DNA from: Alphaproteobacteria bacterium | GTDB taxonomy: Bacteria > Pseudomonadota > Alphaproteobacteria > Thalassobaculales > Thalassobaculaceae | Reading direction: 5' to 3' | NCBI GenBank assembly: GCA_013203465.1 | Contig: JABMNR010000092.1 | Location: 1-64,000 of the forward strand | Length of the DNA stretch: 64,000 nucleotides | Shown here: positions 42,976 through 50,423 of the stretch, one piece after another | Layout: every line of letters starts with the position of its first letter | How positions within the stretch are numbered: the first letter of the stretch is position 1 | Notes under the pieces: model-generated | What the model was told of the DNA's origin: nothing | The model's input: the letters and a program-made list of their open reading frames with translations, nothing else | Databases searched by the model: none | Program-made: the position numbers and the translations under genes

Positions 42976-43875
42976 ATGGCGGCTACGACCATCACCGGCA
43001 TCTATCCGATGCTGTACGCGCTGTTCGGCGCCGACGGGGCGTTGGACAAGGGCGCCTTCACCGCCCAGGTCGAGGCTTGCATCGCCGCCGGGTCGCACGG
43101 GCTGGCGGTCGGCGGGCTGGCGACCGAGTGCAACAAGCTGACGGTCGAGGAGCGCCGCGCGCTCAATGCCTGGACCTTGGGCGCGGCCGATGACCGCGTG
43201 CCGGTCAGCGTCATCGTCTCCGATAACACCGTCGGAGGACAGATCGAGACGGTGCGTCTGGCGGCCGATGCCGGCGCCGGGTGGGCGGTGTTGCAGCCGC
43301 CGCCGGTCAAGACCGCGAGCGAGGAAGGGCTGATCGCGTTCTTCGGCGCCGTGGCCGACGCCTCGCCGATCCCGATCGGTATCCAGAACGCGCCGGAGTA
43401 CATCGGCATCGGGCTGTCCAACGCCGGGTTGATCGAGCTGAACCGCCGTCATCCCAACGTCTCGATCCTCAAGGCCGAGGGTCCGGCGCTATACATGGGA
43501 CGGCTGGCCGAGGACGCGGACGGCACCTTCCAGATTCTCAACGGCCGCAACGGCATCGAGCTGATCGACAGCCTGCGGGCCGGCTGCGTCGGCCTGATCC
43601 CCGGCGTCGAGACCTGCGACATCCAAAGCCGGATCTTCAACGATTACCGCGCCGGGCGGACGGATCAGGCCGAAGCGACATTCAAGGACATTCTGCCGCT
43701 GCTGCACTATCTGATGAGCACGATCGACCATCTGATGTGCTACGGAAAGCGGCTGGCGGCGCGGCGCATCGGCTTGGACGCGGTGCATGATCGCGGCCCG
43801 GCCCAGGCGCCACATCCGTTCGGCATGGCGGTGCTCGATCACTGGTCGAGAAATCTCGGCCCACTTGGCTCATAA
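42976..43875 (+). CDS. Dihydrodipicolinate synthase-family aldolase/lyase
   Basis: A 299-aa TIM-barrel protein of the DapA/NAL superfamily. The N-terminus GIYPMLYALFGADGALDKGA, the GLAVGGLATECNKLTVEER phosphate/carboxylate-binding loop, and ILKAEGPALYMG with the Schiff-base Lys near residue 165 are visible. It differs from true DapA at the GGTTGE loop (GGLATECNKL), which suggests a different 2-oxo-acid aldolase or dehydratase. GTGGAGGA precedes the ATG by about 8 bases. It is followed by an alpha/beta hydrolase 14 bases later, likely in one operon. Confidence 0.88.
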   Translation: MAATTITGIYPMLYALFGADGALDKGAFTAQVEACIAAGSHGLAVGGLATECNKLTVEERRALNAWTLGAADDRVPVSVIVSDNTVGGQIETVRLAADAGAGWAVLQPPPVKTASEEGLIAFFGAVADASPIPIGIQNAPEYIGIGLSNAGLIELNRRHPNVSILKAEGPALYMGRLAEDADGTFQILNGRNGIELIDSLRAGCVGLIPGVETCDIQSRIFNDYRAGRTDQAEATFKDILPLLHYLMSTIDHLMCYGKRLAARRIGLDAVHDRGPAQAPHPFGMAVLDHWSRNLGPLGS

Positions 43876-43889
43876 GGGAGGCTCGGCGT

Positions 43890-44594
43890 ATGACGACGTA
43901 TGTATTGGTGCACGGGGCGTGGCACGGCGGCTGGTGTTGGGTTCGCGTCGCCGAGCGTTTGCGGGCCGCCGGGCACACGGTGTTCACGCCGACGCTGACC
44001 GGACTTGCCGACCGGGCGCATCTGATGGGGCCGACCCTGTCGCTGCAAACCCATATCCGCGATGTCGCGGGGCTTCTGGCGTGGGAGGAGCTGCGCGACG
44101 TGGTGCTGGTCGGCCATTCCTATGGCGGGATGGTGATCACCGGCGCCGCCGACCGGGTGGCCGACCGGATCAAGACCTTGGTGTTTCTCGATGCGCTCAC
44201 GCCCAAGCACGGTCAGTGCGCCATGGATCTCCGCGCGCCGGAACAGGTTGCCGCCACCTTCGAGGCGGCCCGTACGCGGGGCAACGGCTGGCGTATCCCG
44301 CCGACCCCGGCGGCGACCTTCCTGGTGAACGAGGCCGACCGCGCCTGGGTCGATGCCAAATGCACCGACCTGCCGCTCGCCTGCTTTACCGAACATCTGC
44401 ACCTGAGCGGGGCCGCCGACCGGATCACCGACCGGGTCTATATCCGCGCCTCGGGCTATCCGAACCCGACCTTCGACACCGCCCTGGCGACCGCCCGCGC
44501 CGCCGGCTGGCCGTGCCACGAGGTGCCGGTCGGCCACGACGTCATGGTCGACGCGCCGGAGGAACTGACAAGGATCCTGCTGGAAAGTGTGTAG
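43890..44594 (+). CDS. Alpha/beta hydrolase (EstC/salicylate-esterase-like)
   Basis: A 234-aa esterase-like hydrolase. The oxyanion-hole motif is VLVHGAWHGGWCW at residues 5-17. The nucleophile elbow GHSYGGMV (Ser near residue 77) and the terminal VGHDVMVDAPEEL His complete the triad. This text resembles plant methyl-esterase-like and bacterial EstC proteins. It is coupled to the DapA-like gene; together they may process one catabolic substrate (inference). Confidence 0.87.
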   Translation: MTTYVLVHGAWHGGWCWVRVAERLRAAGHTVFTPTLTGLADRAHLMGPTLSLQTHIRDVAGLLAWEELRDVVLVGHSYGGMVITGAADRVADRIKTLVFLDALTPKHGQCAMDLRAPEQVAATFEAARTRGNGWRIPPTPAATFLVNEADRAWVDAKCTDLPLACFTEHLHLSGAADRITDRVYIRASGYPNPTFDTALATARAAGWPCHEVPVGHDVMVDAPEELTRILLESV

Positions 44595-44699
44595 AGAATA
44601 ACCGCTGTCCAAGCCGTTCGGCTCCTCTTCGCATCCCCGGCCTTGAGCCGGTCTAGGCTCCGGCTCATTGACCGGGAATGCGGGAACGCGGTCGGACGT

Positions 44700-45164
44700 T
44701 CAGAGCGCCTTCGCCGCCGCCAGCACCGCCTCGACATGGCCCGGCACCTTGACCTTGCGCCAGACGCCGCGGATCACACCGGCGCCGTCGATCAGGAAGG
44801 TCGCGCGCTCGATGCCCATGGATTTCCGGCCGTACAGGCTCTTCTCGACCCACACGCCATAGGCTTCGGTGACGGCACCGGTGTCGTCGGCGCCAAGGGT
44901 GAAGGGCAGGTGGTACTTGGCCTTGAACTTGTCGTGCTTGGCGGCGGTGTCGCGGCTGACGCCGATGATCGTGGCGTCCAGCGCGGAGAAGTCCGGCATG
45001 GCGTCGCGAAAGCCGCAGGCCTCCTTGGTGCAGCCCGGCGTGTCATCGCGCGGGTAGAAGTACAGCACCACCGGTTTGCCCTTCAGCGCCGCTAGCGACA
45101 CCGCGCCGCCGCCGTCGGTCGGCATGGTGAAATCGGGGGCCTTGTCGCCGACGTCGAGGCTCAT
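44700..45164 (-). CDS. bcp: Thiol peroxidase of the Bcp/PrxQ type
   Basis: A 154-aa cytosolic peroxiredoxin that reduces H2O2 and organic peroxides. The peroxidatic Cys is in YPRDDTPGCTKEACGFRD near residue 45, with the resolving Cys five residues later, the PrxQ arrangement. KFKAKYHLPFTLGADDTG and RATFLIDGAGVIRGVW are also typical. The length is normal. Monocistronic. Confidence 0.95.
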   Translation of the reverse strand: MSLDVGDKAPDFTMPTDGGGAVSLAALKGKPVVLYFYPRDDTPGCTKEACGFRDAMPDFSALDATIIGVSRDTAAKHDKFKAKYHLPFTLGADDTGAVTEAYGVWVEKSLYGRKSMGIERATFLIDGAGVIRGVWRKVKVPGHVEAVLAAAKAL

Positions 45165-45335
45165 GGAAATTCTCCAGGTCAGGTCGCGGGTGGAAAGGGG
45201 GTCGGATGATGGTCAATTTTGGTCATGGGTGTGCATTGTCAATCACGCATCGACAGCGTTGTTGTGACTGGTCGCGGCAGGGCGGGAAGAGTATTCTCTA
45301 AAATGCCATTCATATATTGCGCCGGGAGCAAGATC

Positions 45336-46721
45336 ATGGCCACCACCGATTGCCGAGGAGTGCCGCTGTCGACCGACAATCCCGCTCTGGCGGCCGCGTT
45401 GGATACGGCGCTCGACGAAGCGTTGGCGTTCGAGGGCGATCCGGTTGCCCGGATCGACGCGGTGCTAGCCGAGCATCCGGATTTCGTCATGGGCCATTGC
45501 TTCAAGGTCGGCATGCTGACCCAGGCGATGGAAACCCGGATGTACGACGCGATGGTCGCCAGCGTCGAGGCGGCGGAGGCGCTGGACGCTCAAGCCAACG
45601 ATCGGGAACGCGGCCACACCGCCGCCGTGCGCGCCTGGATCGACGGCGATTTCCACGCCGCCGTCCAGTGTTGGGAGGATGTGCTGGTCCACTATCCGTT
45701 CGACCTGTTGGCGTTGTCGCTGGTGCATCTGACCGACGTGCTGTTGGGCGACATCGTGGGGCAGCGGGATTCCGTGGCCCGGGTGTTCCCGCTGTGGGAC
45801 GAGTCGGTGCCGGGCTATGCCTTCGTACTGGGATTTTACTCCTTCGGGCTGGAAGAGAACCGCGATTTCTTCCGCGCCGAGGAGACCGGGCGGATGGCGC
45901 TGGCCATGCGGCCCAGCCACCCCTACGCGATCCACGCCGTCGCTCATGTGATGGAGATGCAGGGCCGTCAGCTCGGCGGCATCCAGTTCATGAACGAGCG
46001 GCGCGCGGTGTGGGCCGACGGTCATTTCCGCAATCACCTGTGGTGGCATCTGTCGCTGTTCCACCTCGACCTCGGCCGGACCGGCGAGGTGCTGGATATT
46101 TACGACCAGAACCTGCGTTCCGACGGTGTCAGCGGCGACAAGTACGAGGAGCTCGACAGCGCGGCGCTGCTCTGGCGGCTGAAGCTGGTGAACGCCGACG
46201 TCGGGTCCCGATGGCGTGAGCTGGCGGACAAGTGGGAACGCAGCGCCGAGGATACGCTGTACGCCTTCAACGACGTGCACGCGATGATGGCCTTCGTCGG
46301 CGATGGCCGGGATGAGGCTCAGCGTCGGCTGTTGACCGCCAACGAGCGGTATCTGGAGCACGCCGGCGACGCCAACGTGGCGATGAGCCGCGAGATGGGC
46401 CTGCCGTTCTGCCGGGCGCTGCAGGCCTTCGCCGACGAACGCTACGAGGCCTGCGTCGCCGAACTTCTGCCCGCCCGCTACCGGACCCACCGGCTGGGCG
46501 GCAGCCATGCCCAGCGCGACATCATCGCTTGGACCCTGCTGGAGGCGGCGTTGCGCTCGGGGCAGGGTGATCTGGCGCTGGCGCTGGCCAACGAACGGTG
46601 CCAGTTGAAGCCGTCCAGCCCGTTGAACTGGAAGCTCGTCGCCCGGGCGCACGAGTTGCGCGGCGACACCGACCGGGCCAAGCAGGCCTATGCCCGCGCG
46701 GAATCGCCGCTGGCGGCGTGA
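45336..46721 (+). CDS. TTC38-like tetratricopeptide-repeat protein
   Basis: A 461-aa all-helical cytosolic protein. It contains TPR-like helix pairs from about residue 65 onward. The HAVAHVMEMQGRQLGGIQFM segment, the NHLWWHLSLFHLDLGR stretch and the ALLWRLKLVN region are typical of the TTC38 family, known from animals to bacteria but with unknown biochemical function. The His-rich HVMEM and WWHL sites suggest a buried active or metal site. GGGAGC lies upstream of the chosen ATG. No operon partner. Confidence 0.85.
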   Translation: MATTDCRGVPLSTDNPALAAALDTALDEALAFEGDPVARIDAVLAEHPDFVMGHCFKVGMLTQAMETRMYDAMVASVEAAEALDAQANDRERGHTAAVRAWIDGDFHAAVQCWEDVLVHYPFDLLALSLVHLTDVLLGDIVGQRDSVARVFPLWDESVPGYAFVLGFYSFGLEENRDFFRAEETGRMALAMRPSHPYAIHAVAHVMEMQGRQLGGIQFMNERRAVWADGHFRNHLWWHLSLFHLDLGRTGEVLDIYDQNLRSDGVSGDKYEELDSAALLWRLKLVNADVGSRWRELADKWERSAEDTLYAFNDVHAMMAFVGDGRDEAQRRLLTANERYLEHAGDANVAMSREMGLPFCRALQAFADERYEACVAELLPARYRTHRLGGSHAQRDIIAWTLLEAALRSGQGDLALALANERCQLKPSSPLNWKLVARAHELRGDTDRAKQAYARAESPLAA

Positions 46722-46752
46722 CCTGGACGCGGCTTGATCGTGGCGCCGTGTG

Positions 46753-47862
46753 TCAGGCGGCGGGCGAAACCCCGCCGCGCAACGCGCCCGCCTCGGTCGC
46801 GCCCCACAGCACCTCGAACCCGTCGGGCAGCGTCCGGCTGTTCGGCACGCTGAGCCACAGCCGCATCAGCAGCCGGGTCTTGCCGCTCGCCCGATCATCG
46901 GCGTAGGCGGTGCGGCCGTGGTAGACGACGTGGTTGTTGAGCAGCTGGATGTCACCCTCGGCGAACGGCGCCTGCAGGCAATTCTCCTCGGCGATCTCGG
47001 CCAGCAGGTCGAGCGCCTCGTTCTGGGCGGCGGTCAGCGTGGGCACACCGTCGATCTCCTGCGCCTGTTCGACGTAGGTGCGGGAGTATTGGCTGCTGAT
47101 CTTGCCGTCGCGCACGCCGAACACCGGCAGGGCGAACACCTTATCGTGCCGCGGCCCCTCCTCGTCGTCCGGGCGGGAGCGCCAGTAGTCCTGGCACAAC
47201 AGCGCGTGCAAATCCGGCCGGCGGCGCATGATTTCGTTGTGAATGTAGGGGATGCTGGCCAGCTTGCTGACCCCGCCCTCGATACCGTTCGCCGCGCACA
47301 GCAGCGCGATCACGTCGCACCGGTCGGTGTGAAACCGCAGCGGGCCGGTCGAGCGGGCGCGGGCGCGGGAGGCCAGGACCCGTTCGTCGCCGGTCGCCTT
47401 GGCGCCGATCTGTTGGCTGACGATGCCGCCATCGCCGCTTTCGTCCCGTACCTCGCCCAGAATCTCGCCGTGGGCGGTCTGATGCACGGCGGTGCCCAGA
47501 TGACAGCCGATGCCCCAGAAGATCGCGCGCAAGGCATCGCGGCCGTAGCGTTCGACCGGGAAGCCGGTCAATCGGATCGCCCCCCGGCCATCTTCCAACT
47601 CCGCCAACATCGCGTCGAAGAAATCACGCAGTCCAGGCAGCGGGAAATCGGCGGCGGTGATCCGGGTCGGCTCGTCCACCCGGGTCGCGATCGCCCGCCA
47701 CGCGGTGTCGATCTCGTCCATGGCACCCTCGGGCCAACGCCAGATCCAGTCGCCGGACGCCGCCAACTCCTCGCCGGTCCAAACGCAGCGGCCGGTGATC
47801 GGTGCCGCCTTTGCCGCCTGCACGGCTTCCTGGATGGTCTCGGATGCTCGGTTCATTGCCAT
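46753..47862 (-). CDS. TauD/TfdA-family Fe(II)/2-oxoglutarate dioxygenase
   Basis: A 369-aa cytosolic oxygenase. The iron facial triad is seen as FHTDRCDV (His-x-Asp near residue 175) and the distal His in NNHVVYHGRTAY near 315. The 2-oxoglutarate Arg is in TRLLMRLWLS. The N-terminal 90 residues (TGRCVWTGEELAASGDWIW) are an extra domain typical of the gamma-butyrobetaine/TauD-like group. The substrate is unknown. It is divergent from the third pentapeptide gene. Confidence 0.88.
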   Translation of the reverse strand: MAMNRASETIQEAVQAAKAAPITGRCVWTGEELAASGDWIWRWPEGAMDEIDTAWRAIATRVDEPTRITAADFPLPGLRDFFDAMLAELEDGRGAIRLTGFPVERYGRDALRAIFWGIGCHLGTAVHQTAHGEILGEVRDESGDGGIVSQQIGAKATGDERVLASRARARSTGPLRFHTDRCDVIALLCAANGIEGGVSKLASIPYIHNEIMRRRPDLHALLCQDYWRSRPDDEEGPRHDKVFALPVFGVRDGKISSQYSRTYVEQAQEIDGVPTLTAAQNEALDLLAEIAEENCLQAPFAEGDIQLLNNHVVYHGRTAYADDRASGKTRLLMRLWLSVPNSRTLPDGFEVLWGATEAGALRGGVSPAA

Positions 47863-47937
47863 ACCTCATCAGATTACGCGGGCTAGGTTAACGGTAAATT
47901 CACCCAATCGCTCGTATCGTAGTAAGAGTCGTCCGTT

Positions 47938-47981
47938 GGCCGTTCATAAGACGATGAACTCATGACGTATTTTGAACGGCC
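47938..47981. repeat. Spaced 9-bp inverted repeat
   Basis: GGCCGTTCA (47938-47946) and TGAACGGCC (47973-47981) form a perfect dyad with 26 bases between, in the divergent region before pentapeptide protein C. It may be an operator or part of an RNA leader. Confidence 0.5.
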
Positions 47982-48004
47982 CCCATATTTGGAACAACCG
48001 CGCC

Positions 48005-49054
48005 ATGGCCAATCCCTCGCCATCCACGCTATTCATCGACAAGGATGCCTTCGCGTCGTTGTTCGCCAAGCATACCGAATATCTGGAGAACGCGAACAAG
48101 GGACGGGCGCTCAAGCTGTTCAAGGCAACGGTGCAGGGAGTGCACACCACCGAGGTATCGTTGGAACGGGCGGTGTTCGTCGAGTGCAAATTTCGTACCT
48201 GTAGTTTCCGGGGAACGGCCTTCGACAGCGCCGAACTCGACCTCTCGCGCATGACCCATGTGACCTTCGATGGGGCGAGCTTCCGCTCGGCGACGATGCG
48301 CGGCGTCCATATGCGCCAGTCGAGCCTGAAGGGAGTCGATCTGAGTGACGCCGATTTACGACCGGCCACCATCAATCTGGCCGGCGACAGCCGTCCCGCG
48401 AACCTTGAGGGTACGGACCTCGAACGCGCCACCATGAAACGCGCCAAATTGGATGGCGCCAACCTGCAACATTCTAATTTGTTTGAGTGCGATCTGAGCG
48501 GCGCCAGCCTAAAGGGTGCGCGGTTAGGCCAAGCTAATTTGTCCGGCGCCGATCTTACCGGTGCCGATTTGACGGGCGCCGATCTGTCGGGTGCCGTGAT
48601 GCGCAACGCCATTCTGACCAACGCCAAGCTCGACGGGGTCGATTTGGAAGGCGTGGCGGTGTTTCGTAGCTATGACGGCTTGGAGACATCGATGGTCAAG
48701 GCCATGCGCGCGCACGTGCAATGGGTGATGAGCGAAGGCAAGAAAGGCACGCGCGGAGTGTTCCGTGACGCCGATTTCAACGGCCGTGACTTGCGGTTTG
48801 TGGAGCTTACCTGCGCCGATCTCCAGCATGCGGATTTTGCCGGCGCCGATCTGCGGGGGGCCTACCTTGCCGGCGCCGATCTGCGCGGCATCAATTTGAC
48901 CGGTGCCAAGATCGACGGCGCGGATTTACGCGGCGCCAACATGTCCGGCGCGGTTACCGCCGGTGTCAACTTGAAGATGGCCAAGATCGGCAAGATCAAG
49001 GTGGTCACCGACGGCGGCCAGCAATCGGTCAGCACCAAACTGCCTGCTTCCTGA
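48005..49054 (+). CDS. Pentapeptide-repeat protein C
   Basis: A 349-aa relative of pentapeptide proteins A and B. It starts with a unique N-terminal segment (STLFIDKDAFASLFAKHTEY) of about 45 residues. A first block of A(D/N)LxG repeats follows, very regular in the middle (ANLSGADLTGADLTGADLSG), then one copy of the shared linker (MVKAMRAHVQWVMSEGKKGT), and a shorter second block. It ends in a basic tail (LKMAKIGKIKVVTDGG). The N-terminal linker seen in A and B is absent. No signal peptide or transmembrane helix. The ATG lacks a strong Shine-Dalgarno sequence; GGAA lies 11 bases upstream. Confidence 0.87.
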   Translation: MANPSPSTLFIDKDAFASLFAKHTEYLENANKGRALKLFKATVQGVHTTEVSLERAVFVECKFRTCSFRGTAFDSAELDLSRMTHVTFDGASFRSATMRGVHMRQSSLKGVDLSDADLRPATINLAGDSRPANLEGTDLERATMKRAKLDGANLQHSNLFECDLSGASLKGARLGQANLSGADLTGADLTGADLSGAVMRNAILTNAKLDGVDLEGVAVFRSYDGLETSMVKAMRAHVQWVMSEGKKGTRGVFRDADFNGRDLRFVELTCADLQHADFAGADLRGAYLAGADLRGINLTGAKIDGADLRGANMSGAVTAGVNLKMAKIGKIKVVTDGGQQSVSTKLPAS

Positions 49055-49194
49055 AGCTTGAATTCCATGGTTCCATGCCTGCGATCAACGCCGGTTTGCG
49101 CGCCTTTCTGTGAGCGTGACAATATGATCAGGCTTTCCGATCTCGCCTGAGCCATTCTTACCGACCGTCCGCAACCGCTTAAAAAAGTGATTTG

Positions 49195-50403
49195 ATGCAA
49201 GAGCGCTCGACCAAGGGGCTGATGCTGACCCTGGGTGCGTTAGCGGCGCTGGGTGCTGCGGCGATTGATATGTATCTGCCGAGCCTACCGACGATTGATG
49301 CAGAATTGGCGCCGGGTACCGGCCAGGCCCAGTTCACACTCAGCGCGTTTTTCATCGGCCTCGGGATCGGCCAGCTATTCTACGGTCCGGCCTCGGACGC
49401 CTTCGGACGCCGCCGGGTGTTGATGGGCGGTATCCTTCTTTACTGTCTGGCCAGCCTCGCTTGCCTGTTCGCGGGCAGTATCACGGAACTGATCGCAGCG
49501 CGATTTGTCCAGGCGCTGGGAGCCGCCGCCGGCGGTGTCATCGCCCGGGCGATGGTACGTGATCTGTTTTCCTTGGACGAGGCCGCGCGGGCGCAATCCT
49601 TCATAAATCTGGCGTTCTCGATCACGCCACTTCTGGCGCCGAGTATCGGCGGCTATCTGTTGATCTGGTTCGGCTGGCGGGCGATTTTCCTGGTGCTCTG
49701 CGGCTTCGGTGCTGCCTGCCTGATAGCGCTTGTCGTGCGGGTGCCGGAAACCCTGCCCGAGGACAAGCGCACGCCGTTGGCGGTGCTGTCGCTGTTGCGT
49801 AGTTATCGCCGCATCCTGAGCGAACGTCAGTCGGTCGGCTGCATGCTGTCCGCCGCCTTCGCCTTTGCTTGCATGTTCACTTTTTTCGCTGCGTCACCCT
49901 TCGTGTACATCGAGGTGTTTGGCGTACCGCGACAGCACTACGGGCTGTTGTTCGGGCTGAACGTGCTCGGGATCATGGCGGCCAACTACATCAATGCGCG
50001 TTTGGTGGTGCGCATGGGCGCCTTGGTCATGCTGCGGATTGGCAGCTTGGTCTCGGCGTTTGGCGGCGTGATGCTGTTTCTGGCCACGGCTCTGGAGATT
50101 GGCGGCCTGTATGGAGTGGTGATTCCGATGATCATCGTTGTTGGAAGCCTCGGTTTCATCGGTGCCAACGCGATCGCCGGTGCGTTGGAACCGTTCGCGG
50201 CGCTTGCCGGCACCACCGCCTCGTTGTTCGGGTTCTTTCAGATGATGCTGGGTGCGGCGGTCGGAGGACTCGTCGGCCTGTTGCACGACGGCACGCCCCT
50301 GCCGATGGGCGCGTTAATCGGCGTGTTGAGTGTGTTGGGACTGCTGTCATGCTTGCTGGTCGTCCGACCCGTCCGAGGCATGAAATCGGGACAACCCGAT
50401 TAG
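49195..50403 (+). CDS. Bcr/CflA-type multidrug MFS exporter
   Basis: A 402-aa inner-membrane proton antiporter of the DHA1 family with 12 hydrophobic helices. The first reads LTLGALAALGAAAIDMYLPS, with the Asp in TM1 typical of Bcr/CflA exporters. The TM2-TM3 loop GPASDAFGRRRVLMGG is the MFS motif A, and LIAARFVQALGAAAGGVIAR is TM4. It could export bicyclomycin, chloramphenicol or similar compounds. I chose the ATG at 49195, next to a TTG at 49192. Convergent with glnE. Confidence 0.91.
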   Translation: MQERSTKGLMLTLGALAALGAAAIDMYLPSLPTIDAELAPGTGQAQFTLSAFFIGLGIGQLFYGPASDAFGRRRVLMGGILLYCLASLACLFAGSITELIAARFVQALGAAAGGVIARAMVRDLFSLDEAARAQSFINLAFSITPLLAPSIGGYLLIWFGWRAIFLVLCGFGAACLIALVVRVPETLPEDKRTPLAVLSLLRSYRRILSERQSVGCMLSAAFAFACMFTFFAASPFVYIEVFGVPRQHYGLLFGLNVLGIMAANYINARLVVRMGALVMLRIGSLVSAFGGVMLFLATALEIGGLYGVVIPMIIVVGSLGFIGANAIAGALEPFAALAGTTASLFGFFQMMLGAAVGGLVGLLHDGTPLPMGALIGVLSVLGLLSCLLVVRPVRGMKSGQPD

Positions 50404-50423
50404 TGGCCGGGTTCGCCGGCCCG

